Position numbers and translations under genes: made by a program. A stretch of DNA of 35,204 nucleotides from a gamma proteobacterium HTCC2207 (GTDB taxonomy: Bacteria > Pseudomonadota > Gammaproteobacteria > Pseudomonadales > Porticoccaceae): NCBI GenBank assembly GCA_905182275.1, contig CAJJAU010000086.1:1-35204 (forward strand). The letters are read 5' to 3'. Numbering within the stretch: the first letter of the stretch is position 1; each line of letters starts with the position of its first letter. The notes below the pieces were generated by a model. The model made no database searches. It was not told the DNA's origin and worked only from the letters and a program-made list of their open reading frames with translations. Shown here one piece after another: positions 18,276 to 27,007 of this stretch.

Positions 18276-19298
18276 CTAGTCTTTTCCATTTGCATAAATT
18301 TCAATTCTATTTCGACCTTGTTTTTTTGCCATATACAAAGCGGCGTCTGCATGCTCAAACAATGAGTCGGCGCCCATTTGAGAGGAAGATATCCCTATAC
18401 TCAGGGTCAATTTTTCTCGCAACCCATTAAAGGGGCGGTTTTCTTTTTCATCAAAAAGCGCTTGCTGGACTCTCTTAGCTATTATTGTTGCTCCAGCTAT
18501 ATCTGTGTGAGGTAAAATTACCGCCATTTCATCACCACCCAAACGTGCAACAAAATCAGTTTTCCTGCGCAGTGTATTCTGTATTATTTGCGCCACCCCA
18601 AGCAAGATGTCATCGCCTTTTCCATGACCATAGTTATCGTTGTAATCTTTAAAATTATCCACATCGATCAAAAGAAAAGACAGCGAATTTTTAGACCTTT
18701 TAGTCTCCGCAATTTGACTACTCAGCTTTTCGTCATAAGCTCTTTTGTTTGGGATCTTGGTTAACGCATCAACATAACTTAGCTCTTTTAGACGTTTATT
18801 TGCTTCATCAAGCTTGGCTATCGTTCCTTGCTTCTCTGTAATATCTAAATGAGTGCCAATCATTCTCTTAGGGACCCCGTCGCTTTCCCATTCAATCACC
18901 TGACCCGTATCATAGACCCAAACCCAATGCCCATCCTTATGCTTCATTCGGGATTCGAACATATAAACGTGGCTTTTTCCTGCCCAAAGCTCTTTTAATA
19001 ACCGATCAGATTCTTCAAGATCCTCTGGGTGTGCCAACTGCATCCACGTTTCAATGCTTACAGGCGATAACTCTTCCAACGTATAGCCAAGAATATTTGC
19101 CCAGCGTTCATTGAAGACGGCTTTTCCAGTTTGAACCTCCCAATCCCATATCCCTAATCCTGTACTGGTAATAACAAACTCGAGTGTTGTCTGGCTCTTC
19201 GCTAAGACATGAGACTGCGCTTCGAGACGTTTGACCTGAGATTGGAGCGACTCTATGGTATTGGCCTTGTTACCAAGGCATTTATTCTTTGCTTCCAT
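18276..19298 (-). CDS. Diguanylate cyclase with PAS sensor domain
   Basis: Makes cyclic di-GMP from two GTP; likely cytosolic, since no membrane segment is seen. Order: a short N-terminal coiled coil (about 12-38), a PAS fold-3 domain with PAC end (about 40-156, LGIWDWEVQTG to GTHLDITEK), a linker helix, then GGDEF (about 170-335). The active site reads GGDEM (254-258), an accepted GGDEF variant, with the metal ligand D212. An intact RxxD inhibitory site (RKTD, 245-248) lies five residues before it, so product feedback is expected. The start is the ATG at 19298, preceded by AAGGA at 7 bases; an in-frame GTG at 19340 is weaker. Confidence 0.92.
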   Translation of the reverse strand: MEAKNKCLGNKANTIESLQSQVKRLEAQSHVLAKSQTTLEFVITSTGLGIWDWEVQTGKAVFNERWANILGYTLEELSPVSIETWMQLAHPEDLEESDRLLKELWAGKSHVYMFESRMKHKDGHWVWVYDTGQVIEWESDGVPKRMIGTHLDITEKQGTIAKLDEANKRLKELSYVDALTKIPNKRAYDEKLSSQIAETKRSKNSLSFLLIDVDNFKDYNDNYGHGKGDDILLGVAQIIQNTLRRKTDFVARLGGDEMAVILPHTDIAGATIIAKRVQQALFDEKENRPFNGLREKLTLSIGISSSQMGADSLFEHADAALYMAKKQGRNRIEIYANGKD

Positions 19299-19537
19299 GC
19301 TGTAATCCTTGTCCAATAATTCGCTACTTCCTGAGTACACATAACATTTTTAGCATGAGCTATCGGAAGTGCCACGTAACTGTGTAAGCAATTTAATTGA
19401 CGCTTTTGGCTTCCGTTCCAAAGTAAAGTGGGCATGCACGCTAATATTCTGAGTAGCCCTACCCTTTTAGTGTAGACCGGTGAGAGAAATTATCAACATC
19501 TGAATAGACGTGCGCAAATACTCCACCGGCAGTACTT

Positions 19538-20608
19538 TTACTGAACGGCAAAATAATTTTGAATTAAATCGCAAAACGCTTCGCGCTGGGCGTCTTGAGT
19601 AACAAAGGAAGTGACTAGTCGCGCAAAAATCTCTTGCTCACCTATTGTGATATTGGGTGGCAAGGTAGTAACGTACCAGTCATAAAATTCAGCACCAGCG
19701 TCTTGCAAGTGCGCTGCCAACCCTTTGGGCATGATAACAAAAAGTTCGTTTGACTCCACTGGCCAGACTAGCCGCAAGCCATCAATAGTATTTATGGTCT
19801 CAGCTAGCTTAGCCGCTTGAGCATTGGCATGTTGAGCTAGTTCAAGCCAGTGGTCGTCTTGTAACCAACCCACCATCTGAGAGCCAAATACTCGGCCCTT
19901 GGACAATAAATGACCACCGCGCTTACGGCGATGAGTAAAGGTCGCGGCTAAGTCTTTGTTGAAAAATATAACCACCTCGGCACACAGCGCACCGCATTTA
20001 GTGGCACCTAAGCAGAGCACGTCCACCCCTGCCTTCCATGACAATTCTGCAGGGGTACACTGCTGGGAGGCCACGGCATTGGCAAATCGCGCGCCGTCCA
20101 TGTGAACGGACAGGCCATTTTTTTCAGCAACTGCACTGAGTGTAGAGATCTCTGCTGGTGTGTAAACCAGGCCCGATTCACTGGCTTGGGTTATGCTTAG
20201 AGCGGCAGCTCGCACATTGTGTGGATAGTCAGTGCCGGTAGTTTGGAAATAGTCTTGTAGGTGTTGAGGGCTAATTTTGCCTTCGCCATTGGAGACCCCA
20301 AGCATTCGCGCACCGCCAGTAAACAGTTCTGGAGCGGTGGACTCGTCAAGAATAATATGGGCGCTATCATGACAGAGGATAGCCTCCCAAGGCTGTACCA
20401 TGCACGACAAAGCCAGAGAGTTTGCCGCTGTGCCAGTCGCTACAAAGTAGGCTTCTAGATCACATTCGAATAAGGTCTTTAACGCCTCTATGGCTTGGTG
20501 GGTCCAGCGGTCATCGCCATAGCCATGGGTGTACTCATTATTAGCCGTGGTTAGCATACCTAGCACCTGCGCAGATGCACCGGTTTGATTGTCACTGCCA
20601 AAATACAT
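19538..20608 (-). CDS. ltaE: Low-specificity L-threonine aldolase
   Basis: PLP enzyme cleaving L-threonine or allo-threonine to glycine and acetaldehyde. The 356-residue fold-type I protein has the PLP lysine K204 in LGATKCGAL, the cofactor aspartate D171 in HMDGARFANAVA, and the N-terminal FGSDNQTGAS typical of this subgroup. ATGTAANSLAL (58-68) is the phosphate-binding stretch. It lies 28 bp downstream of the photolyase gene on the same strand, so the pair is probably co-transcribed. Related beta-eliminating lyases share the fold, but the motifs favour threonine aldolase. Confidence 0.92.
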   Translation of the reverse strand: MYFGSDNQTGASAQVLGMLTTANNEYTHGYGDDRWTHQAIEALKTLFECDLEAYFVATGTAANSLALSCMVQPWEAILCHDSAHIILDESTAPELFTGGARMLGVSNGEGKISPQHLQDYFQTTGTDYPHNVRAAALSITQASESGLVYTPAEISTLSAVAEKNGLSVHMDGARFANAVASQQCTPAELSWKAGVDVLCLGATKCGALCAEVVIFFNKDLAATFTHRRKRGGHLLSKGRVFGSQMVGWLQDDHWLELAQHANAQAAKLAETINTIDGLRLVWPVESNELFVIMPKGLAAHLQDAGAEFYDWYVTTLPPNITIGEQEIFARLVTSFVTQDAQREAFCDLIQNYFAVQ

Positions 20609-20636
20609 TATGTTGCTCCGCTAAAAGTAAGACGCA

Positions 20637-22061
20637 TTAGGCCTCTTCAGGCTGAATTTTAGTTACCGCGAAAGCCGCCAATGCCCGCTCTCTGGACTCT
20701 TTAATGTCCATTATGGGTTCTGGGTAGTTTTCACCAATGTCGACCCCAGCCGCCCTTAGAACTTCTGGGGGTGCCAGCCAGGGTGCATGAATATATTTTT
20801 CAGGCATGTTGGCAAGTTCTGGCACGTAGCGGCGAATGTAGCTGCCCTGCTTGTCGAACTTTTCGCTTTGAGTGATGGGATTAAAAATTCTAAAGAAAGG
20901 CGCAGCGTCTGCACCACAGCCAGCAATCCACTGCCAACCGGCACTGTTACTAGCCAGATCTGCATCAACCAAACAATCCCAGAACCATTGCTCACCGCTG
21001 TGCCAATGAATGAGTAAGTTCTTTACTAAAAATGAGCCCACCACCATACGCACTCGATTGTGCATGTATCCGGTGGTATAAAGTTCACGCATACCTGCAT
21101 CTACTAGTGGGTAGCCGGTTTTTCCCTGCTGCCAAGCTTTTAAATCAGCGTCGGTATTGTCTGCCCACGGGAAAAGATTAAAGCGCACCTGCAGGTTGTC
21201 CGTTGGTAACTTAGGGAAATGGTACAGCAGATAGTAAGAAAATTCGCGCCAACCTAGCTCACTCATAAAGGTGTCTAGGCTCTGCTCGTTAGTGATAAAA
21301 GCGCCCGCTTCTGCGGCGCGATGCCAGGCAATATTGGGAGAGATTTGGCCAAAATGTAGGTACGGCGAAAGTCTTGAAACATTGGCTTTATCAGGGAAAT
21401 TACGCCCTTCTCTGTAGTCTTGTAACTCGTCCATGACAAATTCATCGAGACGATCATGGGCCGCGGTTTCGCTAATGTCCCATCGCGTCGTCATTTGCGT
21501 ATCCCAATTGATTTTAGGCAGCAATTGCAGTTGTTCTAAAGATAGTGACCGCACGCTATTTTGTGCTATCTGAATGTCTTCAGGTACGGGCATTGGTCGT
21601 CTTGGCACGGCAGATGATAAGCACCCCCGACGGTAATAAGGTGTAAATACTTTGTAGGGGGTTCCGTCTTTTTTAAGCACTTGCCAGGGCTCCCAGAGCA
21701 GCGAGCCATTGAAACTTTGTACTTCAAGCCCGTCGTCTTTAAGCGCTATTTTGATAGTCGCATCGCGGGCAATACGCCAAGGCTCATAACAGCGGTTCCA
21801 GGTAATAGCAGCAGCATTAGTTTGTGCTGCTAAATCACGCAGTATAGTCAATGCATCGCCGTGAAAAAGCTGCAGGCTTTGTTTGAGAGAGCTACTTAAA
21901 TCTGCCAAGGCATGGTGTAACCACCATCGGCTAGCGCCGCCCATTTTCCAACTATCGGCGCCGTCATCATCGAGAATATAAACGGGGATAATGTCTCCGC
22001 GCTCGCAAGCAGCACAAAGCGCTGGATTGTCGGCAAGCCTAAGGTCCTGACGAAACCACAT
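20637..22061 (-). CDS. phr: Deoxyribodipyrimidine photolyase (class I type)
   Basis: Repairs UV-induced pyrimidine dimers with blue light, using FADH- plus an antenna cofactor. The N-terminal Rossmann domain begins WFRQDLRLADNPAL. The FAD domain contains TFMSELGWREFSYYLL, the NRVRMVVGSFLVKNLLIHW stretch, and DADLASNSAGWQWIAGCGADAAPFFRIFNP, which holds conserved active-site residues and part of the tryptophan electron-transfer chain. The length of 474 is usual. The start is uncertain: the ATG used truncates the first beta strand, and no ATG, GTG or TTG lies upstream before an in-frame stop (see findings). Confidence 0.93.
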   Translation of the reverse strand: MWFRQDLRLADNPALCAACERGDIIPVYILDDDGADSWKMGGASRWWLHHALADLSSSLKQSLQLFHGDALTILRDLAAQTNAAAITWNRCYEPWRIARDATIKIALKDDGLEVQSFNGSLLWEPWQVLKKDGTPYKVFTPYYRRGCLSSAVPRRPMPVPEDIQIAQNSVRSLSLEQLQLLPKINWDTQMTTRWDISETAAHDRLDEFVMDELQDYREGRNFPDKANVSRLSPYLHFGQISPNIAWHRAAEAGAFITNEQSLDTFMSELGWREFSYYLLYHFPKLPTDNLQVRFNLFPWADNTDADLKAWQQGKTGYPLVDAGMRELYTTGYMHNRVRMVVGSFLVKNLLIHWHSGEQWFWDCLVDADLASNSAGWQWIAGCGADAAPFFRIFNPITQSEKFDKQGSYIRRYVPELANMPEKYIHAPWLAPPEVLRAAGVDIGENYPEPIMDIKESRERALAAFAVTKIQPEEA

Positions 22062-22216
22062 GATGGTTGGTGCGTTAGCATGTTGTAATTCAGCGATGGG
22101 ATGTATCCTCTATGGCGGTTTTTCTTATACAAAAATTACGATGTCAGCGACTATTTAGATTGTTCTTAATAACGTTACCCTACCACAAATTATGTAATCC
22201 GAGCCGCGCAGTCTGT

Positions 22217-22222
22217 TATAAT
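22217..22222 (+). promoter_or_regulatory. -10 element upstream of purD
   Basis: A consensus TATAAT lies 33 bases before the purD ATG. No good -35 hexamer is seen 16-18 bases upstream. Since purD is separated from purH here, it needs its own promoter, and this is the best candidate. Confidence 0.45.
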
Positions 22223-22254
22223 TTTGCCCTCAATTTTTGCTTGGAAATTACACA

Positions 22255-23547
22255 ATGAATGTTCTGGTTATTGGCTCTGGTGGACGTGAACATGCACTGG
22301 CTTGGAAGGCATCTCAATCGTTGACTGTCAGCACCGTTTTTGTCGCTCCGGGCAATGCGGGAACTGCAATGGAGCCCAATCTAGAAAATGTTGTGATCTC
22401 CGTTGCTGACTTTAGTGGGCTGGCTAACTTTGCTGAGAGCAATGACGTTGGTTTAACCATCGTTGGCCCTGAGCAGCCTTTAGTGGATGGCATTGTTGAT
22501 TATTTCCAGTCCCGTGGGTTAGCGATCTTTGGTCCTTCCAGCGGCGCCGCTCAATTAGAAGGCTCTAAGGCTTTCACTAAAGACTTTTTAGAGCGCCAAC
22601 AAATACCCACGGCTAACTATGGCAATTTCACTGAGGTTGGTGCGGCGCTTGAATACTTACAGCAAGTGGGCGCACCCATTGTGGTTAAAGCCGATGGCTT
22701 GGCTGCCGGTAAAGGTGTAATTGTGGCTATGACTATGGCTGAGGCAGAAGACGCGGTGCGTGACATGCTTGCCGGCAACGCCTTTGGTGACGCTGGCAGT
22801 CGCGTAGTCATTGAAGAATTTTTGGATGGTGAAGAAGCCAGCTTTATAGTCATGGTAGACGGTAAAAATGTACTTCCTATGGCTACTAGTCAAGACCATA
22901 AGCGCGCCGGCAATGGTGACACCGGCCCCAACACCGGTGGCATGGGAGCATACTCGCCAGCGCCAGTGGTGGATGATGTGATATATCAGCGGATTATGGA
23001 TGAGGTGATTTATCCAACGGTTAACGGCATGGCTGCGGAGGGCAATGACTACACCGGCTTTTTGTATGCTGGCTTAATGATTATGGCCGATGGAACTCCC
23101 AAGGTCATTGAATATAACTGCCGCTTTGGCGACCCCGAGACTCAGCCGATTTTGCTGCGCTTGCAATCAGATTTAGTAGCACATTGCATGGCGGCATTAG
23201 AGGGCACACTGGATCAACAAGCCACTAAATGGGATCCAAGGCCATCTATTGGCGTGGTTCTGGCTGCAGGGGGTTACCCTGGAAGCTATCGCGGCGGCGA
23301 TGTTATATCCGGTTTATCCGATTTGCCAGATAACTCGAATGAAAAGGTGTTTCATGCCGGAACAAGCATGTCTGATGGCAAGGTTGTGACGAGCGGAGGT
23401 CGTGTACTCTGTGCAACAGCTATGGGCGATACGGTATCTGATGCTCAGGCGCGTGCCTATGAGGTAGCCGCTAAAATTCACTGGGATGGTGTTTATTTGC
23501 GTGATGATATTGGTTGGCGCGCCATTGCTCGCGAGCAAAATAGCTAG
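22255..23547 (+). CDS. purD: Phosphoribosylamine-glycine ligase
   Basis: Second step of purine synthesis: phosphoribosylamine + glycine + ATP to GAR. The 430-residue ATP-grasp enzyme begins MNVLVIGSGGREHALAWK. It carries VVKADGLAAGKGV, GDTGPNTGGMGAYSPAP and the metal site in EYNCRFGDPETQ. The ATG at 22255 is chosen over an in-frame TTG at 22237 because the family begins exactly here. purH is 7.4 kb upstream instead of adjacent. Confidence 0.97.
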   Translation: MNVLVIGSGGREHALAWKASQSLTVSTVFVAPGNAGTAMEPNLENVVISVADFSGLANFAESNDVGLTIVGPEQPLVDGIVDYFQSRGLAIFGPSSGAAQLEGSKAFTKDFLERQQIPTANYGNFTEVGAALEYLQQVGAPIVVKADGLAAGKGVIVAMTMAEAEDAVRDMLAGNAFGDAGSRVVIEEFLDGEEASFIVMVDGKNVLPMATSQDHKRAGNGDTGPNTGGMGAYSPAPVVDDVIYQRIMDEVIYPTVNGMAAEGNDYTGFLYAGLMIMADGTPKVIEYNCRFGDPETQPILLRLQSDLVAHCMAALEGTLDQQATKWDPRPSIGVVLAAGGYPGSYRGGDVISGLSDLPDNSNEKVFHAGTSMSDGKVVTSGGRVLCATAMGDTVSDAQARAYEVAAKIHWDGVYLRDDIGWRAIAREQNS

Positions 23548-23745
23548 TTGTCAGCGACACAAGGGAGCGTAAATACTGAGTGATCAGGCGTTTTTTAGCA
23601 GTGATATTCCTTTCACACCCTATATCCCGTCGCACCTTGGGGTGGTCATTCTTTTGCTGTCGCCTATCTGCGGACATTTTTAACTAGAAAGCAACGCTTA
23701 AAAATAGCTACAATACATGACTATTGAAAAGAGGAGTTTTAAATC

Positions 23746-24390
23746 GTGAATAACCGAAAGTTGTCAGTACTGGATCAATTGATTACTCAAATTGATCACG
23801 GCTTGCGCACGGTATTAGGCGATGCTCCAACTCCAGAGAGAGTTTCACCGGCATTCAATGTGCAAGATACTGAACTCTCTAGCAAAGACCGCGATCATGC
23901 GGTTGCGCTTATGCGCGTTAATCATACGGGAGAGGTCTGTGCTCAGGCGCTCTATCAAGGCCAGGCACTAACCGCAAAGCTACCCGATGTGCGTGAGCAA
24001 ATGAAAGAAGCCGCCGTTGAAGAGGTTGATCACTTGGCCTGGTGCGAAGAACGTATCAAGGATCTTGGTGGCAGCACTAGTCTTTTAAATCCGCTTTTTT
24101 ATGCCGCGTCTTTTGGCATTGGCGCCGGTGCCGGGCTCATTAGTGACAAACTAAGCCTCGGCTTTGTTGCTGCTACTGAAGATCAAGTCTGTAGTCATTT
24201 AAAAACTCATCTTGATCAATTACCCGCAGAAGACTTGAAAAGCAGAGCGATTGTTGAGGAAATGTTGGCTGATGAGGAGCGTCATGCACAGGCGGCCTTA
24301 GATGCTGGTGGTTATAAATTCCCTTCCCCAGTTAAACAGGCAATGACTTTAGTGTCATCGGTAATGACTAAGGGCAGCTATAAAATCTAA
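23746..24390 (+). CDS. coq7: 3-demethoxyubiquinol 3-hydroxylase
   Basis: Hydroxylates 2-polyprenyl-3-methyl-6-methoxy-1,4-benzoquinol in ubiquinone synthesis; membrane-associated di-iron enzyme. The iron ligands are all present in two ExxH pairs: E63 (NHTGEVCA), E93/H96 (EEVDHLAW), E145 ([10 protein letters not shown]), E177/H180 (ADEERHAQ). The 214-residue length is usual for the proteobacterial form. The start is GTG, supported by GAGGAG at 23731-23736. It is the aerobic enzyme, pointing to oxygen respiration. Confidence 0.95.
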   Translation: MNNRKLSVLDQLITQIDHGLRTVLGDAPTPERVSPAFNVQDTELSSKDRDHAVALMRVNHTGEVCAQALYQGQALTAKLPDVREQMKEAAVEEVDHLAWCEERIKDLGGSTSLLNPLFYAASFGIGAGAGLISDKLSLGFVAATEDQVCSHLKTHLDQLPAEDLKSRAIVEEMLADEERHAQAALDAGGYKFPSPVKQAMTLVSSVMTKGSYKI

Positions 24391-24542
24391 CCCAAGTGAC
24401 ATAAAGAGCGTTCTTTTTGGTGATTGATAAGAAGCAGCTTAACTGCGCAAGATTCCTTATTCTTGATAAGGACCAATTAACCCACTATTGCATAAAAATA
24501 ATGTAGAATGGCTCGCTGTCATAGCGATTTTGAGCACCCAAA

Positions 24543-24818
24543 ATGAATTTAAATGCGTTAATTCTCGGAATTGCCGTGATTGCTCTTACTTTATTCGGTA
24601 TTACACAGGGCTCAGAACTGAGCAAAAGTGAGTTTGGTCAAAAAGGTACATTTAACGTCAATCAAGCCGGCGCTTCTTGGCAATATCTTCTCGCTCTAGG
24701 ACCCTTGGGAACTCTATCAACATTCAAAATAGTAGAAAACGGTAAAAAGACTATTATTCCTCCAACAAAAGATCTCACCAAGTGCGCTGAAGATCATTCT
24801 AAGAATACCTCATGCTAA
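24543..24818 (+). CDS. Small membrane-anchored protein of unknown function
   Basis: A 91-residue protein I do not recognise. Residues 4-21 form one hydrophobic helix, either a signal anchor or a signal peptide. The rest is polar, with a central YLLALGPLG hydrophobic patch and two cysteines near the C-terminus (CAEDHSKNTSC). It ends inside the next gene (7-base overlap with the start of the glycosyltransferase), a translational coupling that makes it a likely real gene and partner. An envelope-polysaccharide accessory role is inference only. Confidence 0.6.
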   Translation: MNLNALILGIAVIALTLFGITQGSELSKSEFGQKGTFNVNQAGASWQYLLALGPLGTLSTFKIVENGKKTIIPPTKDLTKCAEDHSKNTSC

Positions 24819-25942
24819 ACGCATCCATACTAGGCAATTACTTTAATAAGTCTGATCTTAAATTGGCAATCATGTCATTGATTGGGTTTTTATTTTATGG
24901 ACTGGCAGGACTCGGCGTCATTCTTTTAATGAAGTTCCTTTCCTACTTCGCAATGGGCCGTGACCTAGCCTCGTCTCACGGAATAAGCCAAACCGACTCG
25001 TCTCGTCTCGGTGGGCTAGCTATTACAATTGTAGTTGGTTGCTACCTGTTTGGAATATTAATGCTAACGCCTTATGTGCCTGGCACTATGAGGTCTAATC
25101 AAGATTTCTATCTGTGGCTAGCCATCGCTGTGTGCGCACTTTTGGGGCTAGCAGAAGATATAAAAGCTGACTTTTTAACGCCGTTACTGCGGTTGATCTG
25201 CAAATTTTTAGTCTTTGGAAGCCTACTTTTTTTCTTTCCGGGCTTGATTCCCGTTGCCATCGGCGTTCCTGGATTAGACCAAGCCCTTCAAATTCCCATC
25301 CTTGCATGGTCACTGGTCACCATATTTTGCGTCGGCTTTATTAATGCCTTTAACATGGCAGATGGCGCTAATGGTTTAGTCCCGGGCATCGCCACTGCAG
25401 CTTTTGCCATATTCTTTATTGAGTATGGAAGACCCACCGAAGGATTCTTTTTGTTTGCCTGTCTTATTTTTCTTGTTTTCAATGTTGTATCTGGTTGGTT
25501 TTTCCTAGGAGATATGGGCAGCTATGGCATTGGCGCGATCATTGTTGCTTACAGTTTAAATGGCGTTGCAGCAGGGGAATTTTCAGTATGGTTCATGGCA
25601 TCACTGCTGGCTTATCCCTGTATAGACTTCTTAGTAAGCATATTGAGACGACTAAGGGCCGGCCGGTCTCCTTTTTCAGCTGACAACGACCACCTTCATA
25701 ATCGCATCCATCGGCAATTAAAACGTGTTATCAAATCTCGGGTTTTGTCCAATTCACTTACCGGAATAATGATTAGCGGCAGTTCAGCTGGACTCACATT
25801 ATTCGCTTTTATTAACCAATGGTGGCTAACAAGTAGCCATGAATGGATTATTTTATTTGTCGCTCAGGTTTTGTTATATGGGGTTGTCTTCAAGCTCACT
25901 AATGATGAAAATTCTGCGACTCAATTTGCTGAGCCATTGTAG
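24812..25942 (+). CDS. Undecaprenyl-phosphate sugar-1-phosphate transferase (WecA/MraY-type, GT4)
   Basis: A polytopic membrane protein that should transfer a sugar-1-phosphate from a UDP-sugar to undecaprenyl phosphate, beginning a surface glycan. The 376 residues contain about ten membrane segments. Family motifs are in order: the acidic AEDIKAD (114-120, standing for DDxxD), NAFNMADGANGL (178-189), FLGDMGS (231-237) and DNDHLHNRIHR (291-301, the HxHHR-like loop). The last site differs from WecA (HLHNRIH instead of HIHH), so the donor sugar may differ. mraY is unlikely, as no peptidoglycan genes are nearby. It is coupled to the small gene upstream. No terminator separates it from the convergent lysR (20-bp gap). 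Confidence 0.88.
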   Translation: MLNASILGNYFNKSDLKLAIMSLIGFLFYGLAGLGVILLMKFLSYFAMGRDLASSHGISQTDSSRLGGLAITIVVGCYLFGILMLTPYVPGTMRSNQDFYLWLAIAVCALLGLAEDIKADFLTPLLRLICKFLVFGSLLFFFPGLIPVAIGVPGLDQALQIPILAWSLVTIFCVGFINAFNMADGANGLVPGIATAAFAIFFIEYGRPTEGFFLFACLIFLVFNVVSGWFFLGDMGSYGIGAIIVAYSLNGVAAGEFSVWFMASLLAYPCIDFLVSILRRLRAGRSPFSADNDHLHNRIHRQLKRVIKSRVLSNSLTGIMISGSSAGLTLFAFINQWWLTSSHEWIILFVAQVLLYGVVFKLTNDENSATQFAEPL

Positions 25943-25962
25943 CTATAGGAATTAGTGTAAGG

Positions 25963-26916
25963 CTAACTTACTTCACCATCATGCCGTTCCATCACACCAA
26001 AAATTCTGTCAACTATCCATTGATGTATCGGCGATCCTGACGTTCGTTGGTGCTGTAATAAGACCAACTTAATACTTTCTTCGTGAGGTAACTCCTCCGG
26101 AAAAGGCTTGCTGACAATACGATGTTCTTCACGTTCCATGACCCTACTCTTCTGGGTGGCAACCATCAGGCAATCCGTATCGCAGACGGTTTCCATGGCC
26201 GTTAGTAATTGGTTTGTTACCAAGGCTTTTTCGCGCTTTAAACCCAATTCAGCCAGTGTTCGGTCAAAACGCGCATTGTTTCTGGCACTAACGCGCTTGG
26301 AGATAAGCAGGTAATACTGGACGAAGGGATACTTTAGAATGTCTTCTAGGGTCGTCTTTTCCTTATTTGCTAACGGATGTCCGTGCCTCATCCAAATTGA
26401 AGGCGCATAGTTAGTGAGAGTTCTTGTGGTAATGTCATCGGTAATTCCTCTATCGATATCAATCGCAAAATCTAATGCACCAACCGCCAAATCACCCTCC
26501 ACAGATTCGATGCCGCTTGATACTGAGAGGACCAATCCTGGCGCATCATTAGTGACAACTTTAGTTAATTCAGAGACTAGCGTTATAGCAACGAATTCAG
26601 GTACAGCGATTGAAATTTCTCCTACATAGGTAGCAGGATCAAATGTACCCTGACTCACCATATCCAGAATACTATCCAACAATTGGGGCAAGCGAAGCTG
26701 CATCTCTCTTGCCTTCGGAGTTGGCACTAATTCATTACCTGTTCGAGTGAACAAGGGATCATCGAGCTGATCACGGAGCCTCTGAAGTACTCGGCTCATT
26801 GCCGGCTGACTAATAAACAGTCGAGCCGCAGCGCGAGTGACACTTTTTTCTTCCAAAAGCGCCTGCAAAGAAACCAGTAAATTCAAATCCAGGCGATTCA
26901 GTTTCTGTAAGTTCAT
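25963..26916 (-). CDS. LysR-family transcriptional regulator
   Basis: A 317-residue protein with an N-terminal winged helix-turn-helix (about 8-67; VTRAAARLFISQPAMSRVLQRLRDQL) and a C-terminal periplasmic-binding-protein-like effector domain. The DLNLLVSLQALLEEKSVTRAA and DPLFTRTGNELVPTPKA segments are typical of the NodD/LeuO-like group. A GGAGG at proper spacing supports the ATG. No metabolic gene is divergent from it; instead three tandem small transcription units lie upstream, each with a LysR-sized dyad, and the nearest dyad ends 31 bases before this start. The effector is unknown. Confidence 0.93.
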   Translation of the reverse strand: MNLQKLNRLDLNLLVSLQALLEEKSVTRAAARLFISQPAMSRVLQRLRDQLDDPLFTRTGNELVPTPKAREMQLRLPQLLDSILDMVSQGTFDPATYVGEISIAVPEFVAITLVSELTKVVTNDAPGLVLSVSSGIESVEGDLAVGALDFAIDIDRGITDDITTRTLTNYAPSIWMRHGHPLANKEKTTLEDILKYPFVQYYLLISKRVSARNNARFDRTLAELGLKREKALVTNQLLTAMETVCDTDCLMVATQKSRVMEREEHRIVSKPFPEELPHEESIKLVLLQHQRTSGSPIHQWIVDRIFGVMERHDGEVS

Positions 26917-26946
26917 TCAACCCCTCCAACGTGGTATAACCAAAAC

Positions 26947-26973
26947 GCATAATATCAATGCATACAATGCATT
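26947..26973. promoter_or_regulatory. LysR-type operator candidate, copy A
   Basis: GCAT-N7-ATGCAT-N3-ATGCATT. The first 15 bases are a perfect interrupted dyad (GCAT-N7-ATGC), the size of LysR-type boxes. The second, overlapping dyad (AATGCAT-N3-ATGCATT, perfect here and extended by one C/G pair) runs into the -35 hexamer. Spacing is identical in all three copies. This copy also lies just upstream of the divergent lysR gene, so it could serve autoregulation. Confidence 0.6.
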
Positions 26974-27001
26974 GGAATTATGCCACTTCAAAGCTTATAT
27001 T
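26972..27001 (+). promoter_or_regulatory. Promoter of small RNA A
   Basis: -35 TTGGAA (26972-26977), 18-bp spacer, -10 TATATT (26996-27001); start expected near 27008. The same geometry recurs in copies B and C. Confidence 0.55.
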
Positions 27002-27007
27002 AGTATC

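Noticed and set aside
23548-23745. Gap between purD and coq7 with a GTG-started frame of about 27 codons
   Set aside because: No ribosome-binding site and no resemblance to a known peptide. Only the coq7 Shine-Dalgarno is clear.
26980-27003. 7-codon reading frame (MPLQSLY) in copy A, with counterparts at 27214-27237 (MPPQNLH) and 27452-27472 (MTLAGI)
   Set aside because: All three lie between the -35 and -10 elements of the proposed promoters, upstream of the expected starts, and lack ribosome-binding sites. The shared ATG comes from the conserved spacer sequence.
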